From Bog-756 sp963841885 (GTDB taxonomy: Bacteria > Actinomycetota > Acidimicrobiia > Acidimicrobiales > RAAP-2): a stretch of DNA of 64,000 nt. The DNA lies in NCBI GenBank assembly GCA_963841885.1, contig CAWJEK010000015.1, positions 62,001 to 126,000 on the forward strand. The letters run 5' to 3'. Shown here piece after piece: positions 36,720 to 46,275 of this stretch. The notes beneath the pieces are model-generated. The model searched no databases. It was not told where the DNA came from and was given only the letters and a program-made list of their open reading frames with translations. The position numbers were made by a program, and so were the translations under genes. How positions within the stretch are numbered: the stretch's first letter is position 1; each line of letters begins with the position of its first letter.

Positions 36720-37835
36720 ATGAACTTCGCCTTCAGCGAGGAGCAGGACGAGCTCCGCAAGTCGGTGCGTCGGTTCCTCGACGACAAGTCGCCCGAGACC
36801 GAGGTCCGACGGCTGATGGAGACCACGGAAGGCTACGACCCCGAGGTGTGGACGCAGATGGCCGAGCAGCTCGGTCTGCAGTCGCTGATCATCCCCGAGG
36901 AGTACGGCGGCGCCGGATTCACCTACGTCGAGCTGATCGTCGTGCTGGAGGAGATGGGGGCCAACCTGCTGTGCGCCCCGTTCTTCTCCACGGTGGCCCT
37001 CGGTGCCAACGCCCTGCTGACCTCGGGCGACCAGAAGGCCATGGAGTACCTGCTTCCCGGGATCGCCTCCGGGGAGACCATCGCCACGCTCGCCTTCACC
37101 GAGGACTCGGGTCGGTGGGACGCCGACGGCATCACCCTGGCCGCCACCCCGACCGCCGACGGCTACGCCCTGAACGGCCACAAGTCGTTCGTGATCGACG
37201 GCCACATCGCCGACCTCGTCCTGGTCGTGGGTCGCACCGAGGCCGGCCTGTCGCTGTTCGGGGTGAAGGGCGACGCCGCCGGGCTCACCCGGACGCCGCT
37301 CGCCACCATGGACCAGACCCGCAAGCAGGCCCGGCTCGAGTTCGCCGACACCCCGGCGTGGCTCATCGGGACCGACGGCGGGGCCGAGGCCGGGCTCGCC
37401 AAGACCCTGGACCTGGCCGCCGTGGCCCTGGCCGCCGAGCAGGTGGGCGGTGCCCAGCGCTGCCTCGAGAGCTCGGTCGAGTACGCCAAGACCCGCATCC
37501 AGTTCGGTCGGCCGATCGGCAGCTTCCAGGCCATCAAGCACAAGTGTGCGGACATGCTGCTGGAGGTCGAGTCGGCCAAGTCGGCCGCCTACTACGCCGG
37601 CTGGGCCGCCGCCGAGGACTCCGACGAGCTCCCGGTCGTGGCCAGTCTGGCCAAGTCCTACTGCTCCGAGGCGTACTTCCACGCCGCCGCCGAGACCATC
37701 CAGATCCACGGCGGTATCGGCTTCACGTGGGAGCACCCGGCCCACCTGTACTTCAAGCGGGCCAAGTCCTCGGAGCTCATGCTGGGCGATCCCTCGTACC
37801 ACCGGGAACTCCTGGCCCAGCGCATCGGCATCTGA
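36720..37835 (+). CDS. Acyl-CoA dehydrogenase
   Basis: 371 residues, FAD enzyme. MNFAFSEEQDELRKSVRRFL, IIPEEYGGAGFTYVE, TLAFTEDSGRW, then VEYAKTRIQFGRPIGSFQAI and IQIHGGIGFTWEHPAHLYFK at the C-terminus. The position of the usual catalytic Glu of medium-chain enzymes is not obvious, as in actinobacterial FadE subunits that work as alpha2beta2 pairs; no partner gene lies beside it. ATG at 36720 follows GGAG. Substrate probably an acyl- or steroid side-chain CoA, not proven. Confidence 0.87.
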   Translation: MNFAFSEEQDELRKSVRRFLDDKSPETEVRRLMETTEGYDPEVWTQMAEQLGLQSLIIPEEYGGAGFTYVELIVVLEEMGANLLCAPFFSTVALGANALLTSGDQKAMEYLLPGIASGETIATLAFTEDSGRWDADGITLAATPTADGYALNGHKSFVIDGHIADLVLVVGRTEAGLSLFGVKGDAAGLTRTPLATMDQTRKQARLEFADTPAWLIGTDGGAEAGLAKTLDLAAVALAAEQVGGAQRCLESSVEYAKTRIQFGRPIGSFQAIKHKCADMLLEVESAKSAAYYAGWAAAEDSDELPVVASLAKSYCSEAYFHAAAETIQIHGGIGFTWEHPAHLYFKRAKSSELMLGDPSYHRELLAQRIGI

Positions 37836-37940
37836 TCGACACCGGTCGGCTCCCGAGCTTGACTACCGTGGTCTCATCTCGGGGCCACACCGGGGGCGTC
37901 CACGTCCCCGGCCCGGCACCCTCTCCCGGAAGCGAGTGAC

Positions 37941-38555
37941 ATGCGGAAGTATCTGGCGTTCGTCCTGGTCGGCATCCTCACCCTCGTCGGTGTGGGCATG
38001 GCGGTCGTGGGGGCGGTCCAGGCCCAGAGCGGCACCGATCTCGGCCAGGCCGTCAAGAACACGCTCGGGGCCTCGAACTACAGCGAATACCTGGTCGAGA
38101 AGACCCCGCAGGGCGACCAGACGGCGAACCTGGTCTTCCAGTCGCCCGACCGCCTCGGGGGCTGGCTGCTGAGCTCCGGACGCAAGACGTACCTCTACAT
38201 CATCGGTACGAAGGAGTACATCGCCGTGAGCCAGAAGGCATCGGCGCCGGCTCCCAAGACCTTCTACACCCAGGAGAGCGCCGGGGCCCAGGCGGTCGAC
38301 CCGGCGCACACGTACCTCCCCTACTGGGACAAGGGCAAGTCCACCCGGAGCGGCTCCGTGACGACGGTCACCCTGTCCCAGGGTGGCCAGACCGAGAAGC
38401 TGACCTACACCGTGACCGGCAACTACGTCTCCAAGTTCGAGGCGTCGACACCCGGGGGCACCATCGAGCTCGACATCTCCGCGGTGGGTACGTCTCCGAG
38501 CGTCTCCTTGCCGGCGGGCTTCAAGGTCACGACCACAGCCCCCACGTCGGGCTGA
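37941..38555 (+). CDS. Exported protein of unknown function
   Basis: 204 residues. N-terminal signal (MRKYLAFVLVGILTLVGVGM, cleaved near AVQAQS) without a lipobox cysteine, then a beta-rich body: ASNYSEYLVEKTPQGDQTAN, LVFQSPDRLGGWLLSSGRKT, YLYIIGTKEYIAVSQKA. The pattern of alternating strands resembles LppX/LolA-like envelope proteins that hold hydrophobic ligands, but I cannot assign it. TACCGT at 37864-37869 may be its -10 with a long leader. Convergent with thiE. Confidence 0.65.
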   Translation: MRKYLAFVLVGILTLVGVGMAVVGAVQAQSGTDLGQAVKNTLGASNYSEYLVEKTPQGDQTANLVFQSPDRLGGWLLSSGRKTYLYIIGTKEYIAVSQKASAPAPKTFYTQESAGAQAVDPAHTYLPYWDKGKSTRSGSVTTVTLSQGGQTEKLTYTVTGNYVSKFEASTPGGTIELDISAVGTSPSVSLPAGFKVTTTAPTSG

Positions 38556-38593
38556 CCACCGTCGGTCCTCGCTGGCTTCGCCGCACCGCCGGC

Positions 38594-38617
38594 GGCCGGC
38601 CTGGCGCTCAGCCGGCC
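38594..38617. terminator. Candidate bidirectional terminator hairpin
   Basis: GGCCGGC (38594-38600) and GCCGGCC (38611-38617) are exact inverted repeats with a 10-base loop, between the convergent exported-protein gene and thiE and overlapping the thiE stop. No T run on either side. Confidence 0.35.
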
Positions 38618-39360
38618 TCGTCGACCAGTCGATCGATGCGCCGGCGCAGCTGACGAGCCGCGCTCCGGGGGTCCGCGGCGTCGACCAGCCACCGGACGAC
38701 GACGAAGTGACGGGCCCCGGCGGTGACCAGCTCGGCCACGCGGTCCGGGGCGACCCCTCCGGTGACCCACACGGGCCAGGGTGAGCGACGTACCGCCTCG
38801 GACAGGTAGTCGATGCCCGTGCCGGGTCGTCCCGGCTTGGTGGGGGTGGGGACCACCGGCCCGGCGGACAGGTAGTCGACCGGGGCCGGGCCGCCGCCGG
38901 TCCGTCCGTCGGCGTCACCCCCGACCGCCGACGCCAGCTCGTGCGGGGCATGGGTCGAGAGGCCGATGAGCGCGTCGTCGCCGAGCACCGACCGGGCCTC
39001 GGTGGCCGACACGTCGTCCTGGCCGACGTGGACCCCGTCCGCCCCCATCTCGGCGGCCAGGTCCGGCCGGTCGTTGAGGACGAACGGCACCCCGGCCGCC
39101 CCACACACGCGCTGCACGACGCGGGCCCGGGCCACCAGGGCGGCGTCGTCCAGGTGCTTCTCGCGGAGCTGGACCACATCGACCCCCCCGTCGATGCAGT
39201 GGCCGACGAAAGACTCGAGGTCCGGGCGGTCCGGCGTGCAGAGGTAGAGGCGCCGGCCGGCCAGGCCCCAGTGCTCGACCGCCGGACGGCGGGGTGCCCC
39301 CGACCCCGAAGGTGGGTCGGCGCGGGCCGACGGTGGCGTCGACGGGGGGCTCGGCGTCAA
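38608..39360 (-). CDS. thiE: Thiamine-phosphate synthase ThiE
   Basis: About 250 residues. Joins HMP-pyrophosphate and HET-phosphate to thiamine phosphate. LYLCTPDRPDLESF, VDVVQLREKHLDDAALVARA, FVLNDRPDLAAEMGADGVHV then GQDDVS, IGLSTHAPHELASA and DYLSAGPVVPTPTKPGRPG are the TIM-barrel active-site blocks. A Pro/Ser-rich stretch of about 30 residues precedes the barrel. TTG at 39358-39360 overlaps the stop of the HhH glycosylase gene (TTGA) and is the probable coupled start. The product serves AceE, the TPP enzyme encoded just upstream. Confidence 0.88.
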   Translation of the reverse strand: MTPSPPSTPPSARADPPSGSGAPRRPAVEHWGLAGRRLYLCTPDRPDLESFVGHCIDGGVDVVQLREKHLDDAALVARARVVQRVCGAAGVPFVLNDRPDLAAEMGADGVHVGQDDVSATEARSVLGDDALIGLSTHAPHELASAVGGDADGRTGGGPAPVDYLSAGPVVPTPTKPGRPGTGIDYLSEAVRRSPWPVWVTGGVAPDRVAELVTAGARHFVVVRWLVDAADPRSAARQLRRRIDRLVDEAG

Positions 39361-39938
39361 CCCGGACTGGGGAGCTTGGCCCGGGCTTCGGCCTTCGCCT
39401 GCTGCTTGAACTGACGCACCTTGGCCAGCGCCTCCGGCGAGTCGATGTCGGCCACCGACCGGTGGGAGCCCGACTCTCCGTAGGCGCCCGCCGCCTTCTC
39501 CCAACCGGGGGGTCGGACGCCCATCTGCTTTCCGAGCAGGGCCACGAAGATCCGCGCCTTCTGATCGCCGAAACCCGGGAGGGCCTTGACGTGGGCCAGC
39601 AGCTGCTTGCCGTCCTCCGCGGTGGTCCAGATAGCCGCCGCGTCACCCCCGTAGGACTCGACCACGGCCGCGCAGACCTCCTGGACCCGTCCGGCCATCG
39701 ACCGGGGGAAGCGGTGGAGGGCCGGCTTCTCGGCGAATACGGCGGCCAGATCGTCGGGGGGGAGGGCGGCGATGGCGGCGGGATCGAGCCCACCGCCCAG
39801 GCGCTGCTTCAGATCGAAGGGAGCCTTGAAGGCCCGCTCCATCGGGATCTGCTGGTCGAGGACCATGCCGATCAGGAGGGCGAGGGGTTCGGACGACAGC
39901 AGCGCGTCCGCATCGCTGTCACCAGTGAGCCAGAGCAC
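39357..39938 (-). CDS. HhH-GPD family base-excision DNA glycosylase-like protein
   Basis: 193 residues. ALLIGMVLDQQIPMERAFKA matches the helix of HhH-GPD proteins, and KALPGFGDQKARIFVALLGK is the helix-hairpin-helix with the Lys/Asp region. There is no Fe-S cluster. Short proteins of this type are widespread in actinobacteria and are annotated as HhH-GPD repair proteins; the damaged base recognised is unknown. Start ATG at 39936-39938. Coupled to thiE by a 4-base overlap. Confidence 0.85.
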   Translation of the reverse strand: MLWLTGDSDADALLSSEPLALLIGMVLDQQIPMERAFKAPFDLKQRLGGGLDPAAIAALPPDDLAAVFAEKPALHRFPRSMAGRVQEVCAAVVESYGGDAAAIWTTAEDGKQLLAHVKALPGFGDQKARIFVALLGKQMGVRPPGWEKAAGAYGESGSHRSVADIDSPEALAKVRQFKQQAKAEARAKLPSPG

Positions 39939-40041
39939 GTTCCAAGGCTAGCCGGGGCGGGCCGGCCTGCCGCCCGTGGGCCCGCCCGCCGCCCGGCAAC
40001 GCGGCTCCGCCGGGGACGGCAGTCGGTACCGGCGACCGGGG

Positions 40042-42762
40042 TCAGAGGGACCAGGGGTCCGGGGCGGTGACGTCGATCCCGTAGCGACCGATGGCGTCCG
40101 CCACGGTCGCCGCCGACACGGCGCCTTGCGCGCGGAGTCCCTCGAGTACGGCCAGGGTGACGTGCGCGGCGTCGACCTCGAAGTGCCGGCGCAGGACCTC
40201 GCGGGTGTCGGAGCGGCCGAATCCGTCGGTGCCGAGCGACGTGAACGGGCGGGGCACCCACCGCGACACCTGGTCCGGGACCGACCGCATGAAGTCGGTG
40301 ACGGCCACCACCGGTCCCGTCGAGGTCGACAGCGCGTCGGTGACGAAGGGAACCGTGTCGGGCTCTGCGGGGTGGAGCCGGTTGAAGCGGTCGGTCGACA
40401 TCGCCTCCTCCCGCAGCGCCTTGTAGGAGGTCACCGACCAGGCCTCGGCGGCCACCCCCCACTCCTCGGCGAGCATCCGGCGGGCGTCCATGGCCGCCCG
40501 CCAAGCGGTCCCCGAGAACAGCACGGTGGCTCGGGGCGCCCCGTCCGGGAGCCCCTCCGGCACATCGGCGAAGCGGTACATGCCCGCGACCGTGCCCGAG
40601 CGCACCCGCTCGGCCTCGACCGGATCCGCCGGCACGGCCGGCATCACGTAGTTCTCGTTGTACAGGGTGAGGTACCAGAAGCGGTCCTCGGGATCCGGCC
40701 CGGTCATCCGGCGGATGCCGTCCTCCATGATGGCGGCCACCTCGTGGGCGAACGCCGGGTCGTAGGCCTGGACGGTCGGATACGTCGAGGCCAGCAGGAG
40801 GGACTGGCCGTCCTGGTGCTGCAGTCCCTCCCCGTTGAGGGTGGTGCGCCCGGCGGTGCAGCCGAGCAGGAAGCCCCGGCCCCGGCTGTCCCCGAGGGCC
40901 CACAGCAGGTCACCCGCCCGCTGGAAGCCGAACATCGAGTAGACGAGATAGCAGGGGATCAGTGCCTCGCCCCAGGTGGCGTACGAGGTGGCGGCCGCCG
41001 TGAAGGTGGCCGTGGCCCCGGCCTCGGAGATCCCCTCCTCCAGGACCTGCCCGGTGGGCGCCCTCGGCGTAGTGGAGCGGCAGTCCGGCGTCCACCGGGG
41101 TGTAGCGCTGGCCGTCGGGGGCGTAGATCTGGATCTCGCTGATCAGCGACTCGAGCCCGAAGGTACGGGCCTCGTCGGAGACGATCGGCACGATCCGCTG
41201 GCCGATACCCGGGTCCCGGGTGAGGGTCCGCAGCAACCGGGCGAACGCCATGGTGGTGGAGACCTCCTGGCGTCCGGAGCCGGCGCGCAGGTCGGCGAAC
41301 GCCTCGGGCGCCGGCTGGGGCAGCGGCCGGGACCGCACCACCCGACTCGGGAGGGGACCCCCGAGGGCGCTCCGGCGATCGGCCAGGTAGCGCCCGGCGG
41401 GTGAGTCGGGGTCCGGGCGGTAGTAGGGGGGGAGGTCGGCGTCGAGGTCGGCCTCGGCGATCTCGTCGTGGAGGAACAGCCGGTCGCGCAGGGTGCGGAG
41501 CTGGTCCTTGGTCATCTTCTTGATCTGGTGGGTGGCGTTGCGGGACTCGATGGCCGGCCCCAGCGTCCATCCCTTCACCGTCTTGGCCAGGATGGCCGTC
41601 GGCGCCCCGGTGTGCTCGGTGGCGGCCCGGTAGGCGGCGTAGAGCTTGCGGTAGTCGTGGCCGCCCCGGGGCAGGCTCTGGAGCTCGGCGTCGCTCAGGT
41701 GGGCCACCAGCTCGGTCAGGCGGGGGTCGGGGCCGAAGAAGTGCTCCCGGATGTAGGCGCCCGACTCGGTGGCGTACTTCTGGAACTCGCCGTCGACGGT
41801 CGAGTTCATCTTGGCCAGCAGCACGCCGTCGACGTCGCTGGGCCAGCAGCTCGTCCCAGTTCCGTCCCCAGATCACCTTGATCACGTTCCACCCGGCCCC
41901 GCGCAGGGTGGCCTCGAACTCCTGGATCACCTTGCCGTTGCCGCGCACCGGGCCGTCCAGGCGCTGGAGGTTGCAGTTCACGACCAGGGTCAGGTTGTCG
42001 AGGTGCTCGCGGCCGGCCATGCCGAGCAGGGCGATGGTCTCGGGCTCGTCGAACTCTCCGTCGCCCACGAAGGCCCAGACCCGGCTGGACGACGTGTCGG
42101 CGAGTCCCCGTGCCGCCAGGTAGCGGGCGAGATGCGCCTGGGCGATGGCGTTGATCGGGCCGAGCCCCATGGAGACCGTCGGGTACTCCCAGAAGTCGGG
42201 CATGAGCCGTGGGTGGGGGTACGAGGACAGTCCGTCGCCGCCCACCTCGAACCGGAAGTTGTCCAGCTGCTTCTCGTCCATGCGGCCCTCGACGAATGCC
42301 CGGGCGTAGATGCCCGGGCGACGCGTGTCCCTGGAAGTACACCTGGTCCCCGGGCACCCCACCGTCCTTGCCCCGGAAGAAGTGGTTGAAGCCCACCTCG
42401 TAGAGGGCGGCCGAACTGGCATAGGTGGCGAGGTGCCCACCGATGGCCTCGGAGCGGATGTTGGCCCGGACCACCATCACGGCGGCGTTCCAGCGGATGA
42501 AGGCGCGGATGCGGCGCTCGAGGTGCTCGTCCCCCGGGAACTCGGGCTCGGCGTCGGACGGGATGGAGTTGACGTACGGCGTCGAGACGGTCGCCGGGAA
42601 GCCGACCTGGGACAGACGGGCCCGCTCGAGCACCCGCATGAGCAGATAGCGGGCCCGGTTGCGGCCGTGGACCCGCACCACGTCATCGAAGGCGGCCAGC
42701 CACTCGGCGGTCTCCTCCGGATCGACGTCGGGAAGCTGATGGGCGACGCCATCGAAGAGCAT
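40042..42762 (-). CDS. aceE: Pyruvate dehydrogenase E1 (homodimeric, AceE), three frameshifts
   Basis: TPP-dependent decarboxylase of about 906 residues, the first step of pyruvate to acetyl-CoA. Blocks in order: HQLPDVDPEETAEWLAAFDD, RARYLLMRVLERARLSQVGF, GHLATYASSAALYEVGFNHF, the TPP loop FVGDGEFDEPETIALLG, then YRKLYAAYRAATEHTGAPTA and the C-terminal GFQRAGDLLWALGDSRGRGF. The frames change near 42314, 41840 and 41057, each fixed by deleting one C or G. Length is then normal. ATG at 42760-42762. The E2 and E3 genes are 3.5 kb away on the other strand. Confidence 0.92.
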
Positions 42763-42893
42763 CCCCCCATGCTTCCACCCGTGACCCCCCGCGTACCATC
42801 ACTTTCGCCCGAAATCCGGCGTCGGGGTCGGCGGCAGGGTCGGGGGCGGCGGCGGTGCGCCCGGAGGCGGGTCGGACCGGGCATGCTGTCACG

Positions 42894-43400
42894 GTGCACG
42901 CACCGCCCCCGTCGAGCGACGACACGCCGACCGTGGTCTACACGGACGGGTCGTGTCTCGGGAACCCCGGACCGGGCGGCTGGGCGTGGGCGGTGGACGG
43001 GGGCCGGTCGGACTCGGGAGGCGAGCCGCACACCACCAACCAGCGCATGGAGGTGGTGGCCGTCATCCGGGCACTGGAATCGCTGCCCGGGCCGGTGCAC
43101 GTGATGAGCGACTCGACCTACGTCGTCAACTGCTTCCGCCAGAAGTGGCACGCGGGCTGGATCCGACGCGGGTGGAGGAATTCGCAGGGCAAGCCCGTGG
43201 CCAACCGGGACCTCTGGGAGACCCTGTTCGCACTGGCCCTCGATCCGGACCGGGCGATCACCTTCGAATGGGTCAAGGGCCACTCGGGAGACCGCATGAA
43301 CGACGTGGTGGACGCCCTGGCCACGGCCGCCGCCGCCCGCCAGATCCCGTCCGGGCCGCCACCGGACACCGGTTTGGGCCAGGGGCGGCTGCTCCCGTAA
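42894..43400 (+). CDS. rnhA: Ribonuclease HI
   Basis: 168 residues. Cleaves RNA in RNA-DNA hybrids. VVYTDGSCLGNPGPGGWAWA (first Asp), TNQRMEVVAVIRALESL (Glu), VMSDSTYVVNCFRQKW (second Asp) and FEWVKGHSGDRMNDVVDALA (His and final Asp) form the full DEDD site. GTG at 42894 is preferred; the open frame goes further up but into the intergenic space shared with aceE. Its TAA stop forms the first bases of the TAACCT element of the next gene. Confidence 0.93.
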   Translation: MHAPPPSSDDTPTVVYTDGSCLGNPGPGGWAWAVDGGRSDSGGEPHTTNQRMEVVAVIRALESLPGPVHVMSDSTYVVNCFRQKWHAGWIRRGWRNSQGKPVANRDLWETLFALALDPDRAITFEWVKGHSGDRMNDVVDALATAAAARQIPSGPPPDTGLGQGRLLP

Positions 43401-43409
43401 CCTGGCCGT

Positions 43410-44177
43410 ATGGAGATCAACGGAAGTTCAGCAATCATCACCGGTGGGGCCTCGGGCCTCGGTGAGGCCACCGCCCGCAAGCTCGCCGCCCAGGGCGTGC
43501 GGGTCACCGTCTTCGACCGCAACGAGGAGCGCGCCAAGGAGGTCGTGGGCGAGATCGGCGGTTCGGCCAACTTCGTGGGTGGCGACGTGACCGACCCGGA
43601 CGACTGCCAGAAGGCGGTGGACCAGGCCGCCGACGGCGGCAACCTCCGGATCGCCGTGAACTGCGCCGGCACCGGTTGGGTGGGTCGGGTCATCAACCGG
43701 GACGGCTCACCCCACGACCTGGCGCCGTTCAAGTTCATCCAGGACCTGAACATCATCGGCACGTTCAACGTGATGACCAAGGCCGCCTCCGCCATCGCCC
43801 AGGTCGAGCCCCAGGACAACGGCGAGCGTGGCGTCATCGTCAACACCGCCTCCGTGGCCGCCTTCGACGGCCAGATCGGCCAGCTGGCCTACTCCGCCTC
43901 GAAGGGTGCGGTGGTCGGCATGACCCTGCCCGCCGCCCGCGACCTGGCCGTGGTCGGCATCCGGGTGCTGGCGATCGCCCCCGGACTGTTCGACACCCCG
44001 TTGCTGGCCATGCTGCCGGACGAGGCCCGTGACGCCCTCGCCCAGTCGGTGAACTTCCCGAAGCGGCTCGGCAGCCCGCCCGAGTTCGGCGACCTGGTGG
44101 TCCACATCGCCACCAACAGCTACCTCAACGCCGAGGTGATCCGCCTCGACGGTGGCATCCGGATGCCGCCCAAGTAG
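43410..44177 (+). CDS. SDR, 3-hydroxyacyl-CoA dehydrogenase type 2 (HSD10)-like
   Basis: 255 residues. AIITGGASGLGEATARKLAA, NCAGTGWVGRV, VIVNTASVAAFDGQIGQLAY with Tyr and SASK, and the closing RVLAIAPGLFDTPLLAMLP and LNAEVIRLDGGIRM strongly match HSD17B10-type enzymes that oxidise (S)-3-hydroxyacyl-CoA, including branched ones from isoleucine breakdown. ATG at 43410 lies 6 bases after TAACCT (43398-43403), which overlaps the rnhA stop, so it may have its own leaderless promoter. Confidence 0.9.
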   Translation: MEINGSSAIITGGASGLGEATARKLAAQGVRVTVFDRNEERAKEVVGEIGGSANFVGGDVTDPDDCQKAVDQAADGGNLRIAVNCAGTGWVGRVINRDGSPHDLAPFKFIQDLNIIGTFNVMTKAASAIAQVEPQDNGERGVIVNTASVAAFDGQIGQLAYSASKGAVVGMTLPAARDLAVVGIRVLAIAPGLFDTPLLAMLPDEARDALAQSVNFPKRLGSPPEFGDLVVHIATNSYLNAEVIRLDGGIRMPPK

Positions 44178-44242
44178 CAGGACCGGCCCTCCGCCCGGCG
44201 CAGGGAGTGGCGGGGGGTGCGGGTAGAGTCGCGTTCGTACCC

Positions 44243-45251
44243 ATGGCCGTGACGATCCCCACCCCCGCCACCGACGGCCCAGCCGGTCGATCGGACCCCG
44301 ACGGGGCGATCATCCGGACCGAGGGCCTCACCAAGGTCTACGCCGGCTCGGCCTTCACGGCCGTCGACCACCTCGACCTCGTGGTCGGCCGCGGCGAGAT
44401 CTTCGGTCTGCTCGGTCCGAACGGCGCGGGCAAGACCACCACCGCGGGCATGCTGACCACCCGGGTGGTGCCCACGTCGGGACACGCCACGGTGGCCGGC
44501 ATCGACGTGGTGCGCCAGCCGGCGGTGGCCAAGCAGATCCTCGGCATCGTCAGCCAGCAGAACACCCTCGACCGTCAGCTCACGGTGTGGGAGAACCTCT
44601 ACTTCCACGGTCGTCTGTTCGGCATGTCCGCCCGGGAGTCCCGCAGCGAAGCGGACACGACTCCTCGAGCAGTTCCAGCTCGAGAAATGGGCCAAGGCCT
44701 CCGTCTACGCCCTGTCCGGGGGGATGGCCCAGCGGCTGATGGTGGCCCGGGCGATCTTCCACCGGCCCGCCGTCCTCTTCCTCGACGAGCCCACCGCGGG
44801 GCTCGACCCCCAGAGCCGCCTCGCCCTGTGGGACATCCTCCGGGTGCTGAACGCCGACGGGCAGACCATCCTCCTCACCACCCACTACATGGAAGAGGCC
44901 GACCAGCTCTGTGGACGGGTGGCCATCATGGACAAGGGGAAGCTGCTGGCCCTCGACACGCCGGCGGCCCTCAAGAGCCAGATCAACGCCGACACCATCG
45001 TCACGGTGACGGCCACCGGCGACCGCGAGGAGCTCGGCCGGGCGCTGTCGGCCCGGATCCCGGGGGTGACCCTCACCCGTCCGATCGACGGTGGGGTCGA
45101 GCTCCACGTCAAGGGGAAGGACCGGCTCCTTCCCGCGGTGGTGACCGGGGCCGAGGATGCCGGGTTCCCGGTGCTCGACATCTCCGTGACCGAGCCGACC
45201 CTCGAGACGGTCTTCATCAACCTCACCGGTAAGGAGCTGCGCGGACTGATG
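44243..45251 (+). CDS. ABC transporter ATPase subunit, frameshifted
   Basis: DrrA-like exporter ATPase of about 335 residues. Walker A LLGPNGAGKTTTAGML, signature YALSGGMAQRLMVARAIF, Walker B LFLDEPTAGLDPQSRLALWD and TTHYMEEADQLCGRVAIMDK. An extra G near 44658 (GACACGACT; deletion gives ADTLLEQFQLEKW) breaks the frame. At the end the frame runs straight into the permease; removing one G near 45243 gives KELRD and a TGA overlapping the permease ATG (TGATG), the usual layout. The end coordinate assumes that correction. ATG start at 44243. Confidence 0.86.
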
Positions 45252-46129
45252 GCCGTCGTCGACGCCGGCTCGCCCGGGACCACCGTCCACCTGCGCCCCG
45301 AGCACACGGCCATGGCCGCCGGGCGCACCGCACTGTGGGCGCTCATCCTCCGGGACCTGGTGGTCCTGCGCAAGCACCTGTTCGAGTTCGTCGCCCGGAC
45401 CCTGATCCAGCCGTTTCTGCTGTGCTTCGTCTTCCTGTACGTCTTCCCGAAGATCGGCCAGGGCATCGGTGGGGCGAACCCCGTGGAGCAGTCGGCCTTC
45501 GCCACCATCCTGGTGCCCGGCGTGGTGGGGATCTCCATCCTCTTCCAGGGCGTCCAGTCCGTCGCCCTCACCATGTCCCAGGAGTTCGGCTACACCCGCG
45601 AGATCGAGGACCGGGTACAGGCCCCGTGCCCCATCTGGCTGGTGGCCATGGCCAAGGTCCTGTCCGGTGCGGTGCAGGGCCTGATCTCGGCCGCGCTGGT
45701 GCTGCCGATCGCCTCGGTGGTCCACGCCAAGGGGGTGGAGGCCCACCTGCACTTCCACTGGTGGATCGTCGTCACCATCGTGCCGCTGGCCTGCGTGACC
45801 ATGGCATCCCTCGGACTCCTCCTCGGGACCAGCTTCGAGCCCCGCAACATCGGCCTGATGTTCGGGTTCATCATCCTCCCCGTGACGTTCCTCGGAGGCA
45901 CCTACTACGCGTACACCCGGCTCGCCCCCGTGCAGGTGGGGGGCTGGCACTGGCTCCAGACGCTCGTGCTCGTGAACCCGCTCGATCTACATCAACGAGG
46001 GGATGCGGGCCGCCTTCACCGCTGGCGCCGCACATGCCGCTCTACGTCGTCTACCCGGTGATGGCGGCGTTCCTCGCCGTCTTCCTCGGCCTCGGTCTCC
46101 GGAACTTCCGCCGCCGCGTCCTGTCGTAG
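45249..46129 (+). CDS. ABC-2 type transporter permease, frameshifted near C-terminus
   Basis: About 292 residues with six hydrophobic helices (LIQPFLLCFVFLYVFPKIGQ, TILVPGVVGISILFQGVQSV, LISAALVLPIASVV, GLMFGFIILPVTFLGGTYYA) and a final cytosolic RNFRRRVLS. It pairs with the ATPase to export an unknown lipid, polymer or drug. Two extra G bases near 45984 and 46030 split the C-terminus; removing them reads PLIYINEGMRAAFTAGAHMP then LYVVYPVMAAFLAV. The start ATG overlaps the corrected ATPase stop. Confidence 0.83.
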
Positions 46130-46275
46130 GGCCGCCGGGCGGCCATGTGTCGGGCCGCCGGGCGGCCACGCTCCATCCCCACCTCGGGCCGTCGCCGAGG
46201 CGGCCACACGGGGAGCCGGGCCCAGGCGGGGACAACTAGGCTGGTGCCAGCCCGCAGACCGACGACGACATCCTG

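Noticed and set aside
39361..40041. TPP riboswitch before thiE
   Set aside because: thiE is coupled to the HhH glycosylase gene, and no CTGAGA/thi-box sequence is seen in the leader of that gene.
44724..46061. Natural fusion of ABC ATPase and permease
   Set aside because: One extra G at the junction explains the open frame, and restoring TGATG gives the usual two-gene coupling.
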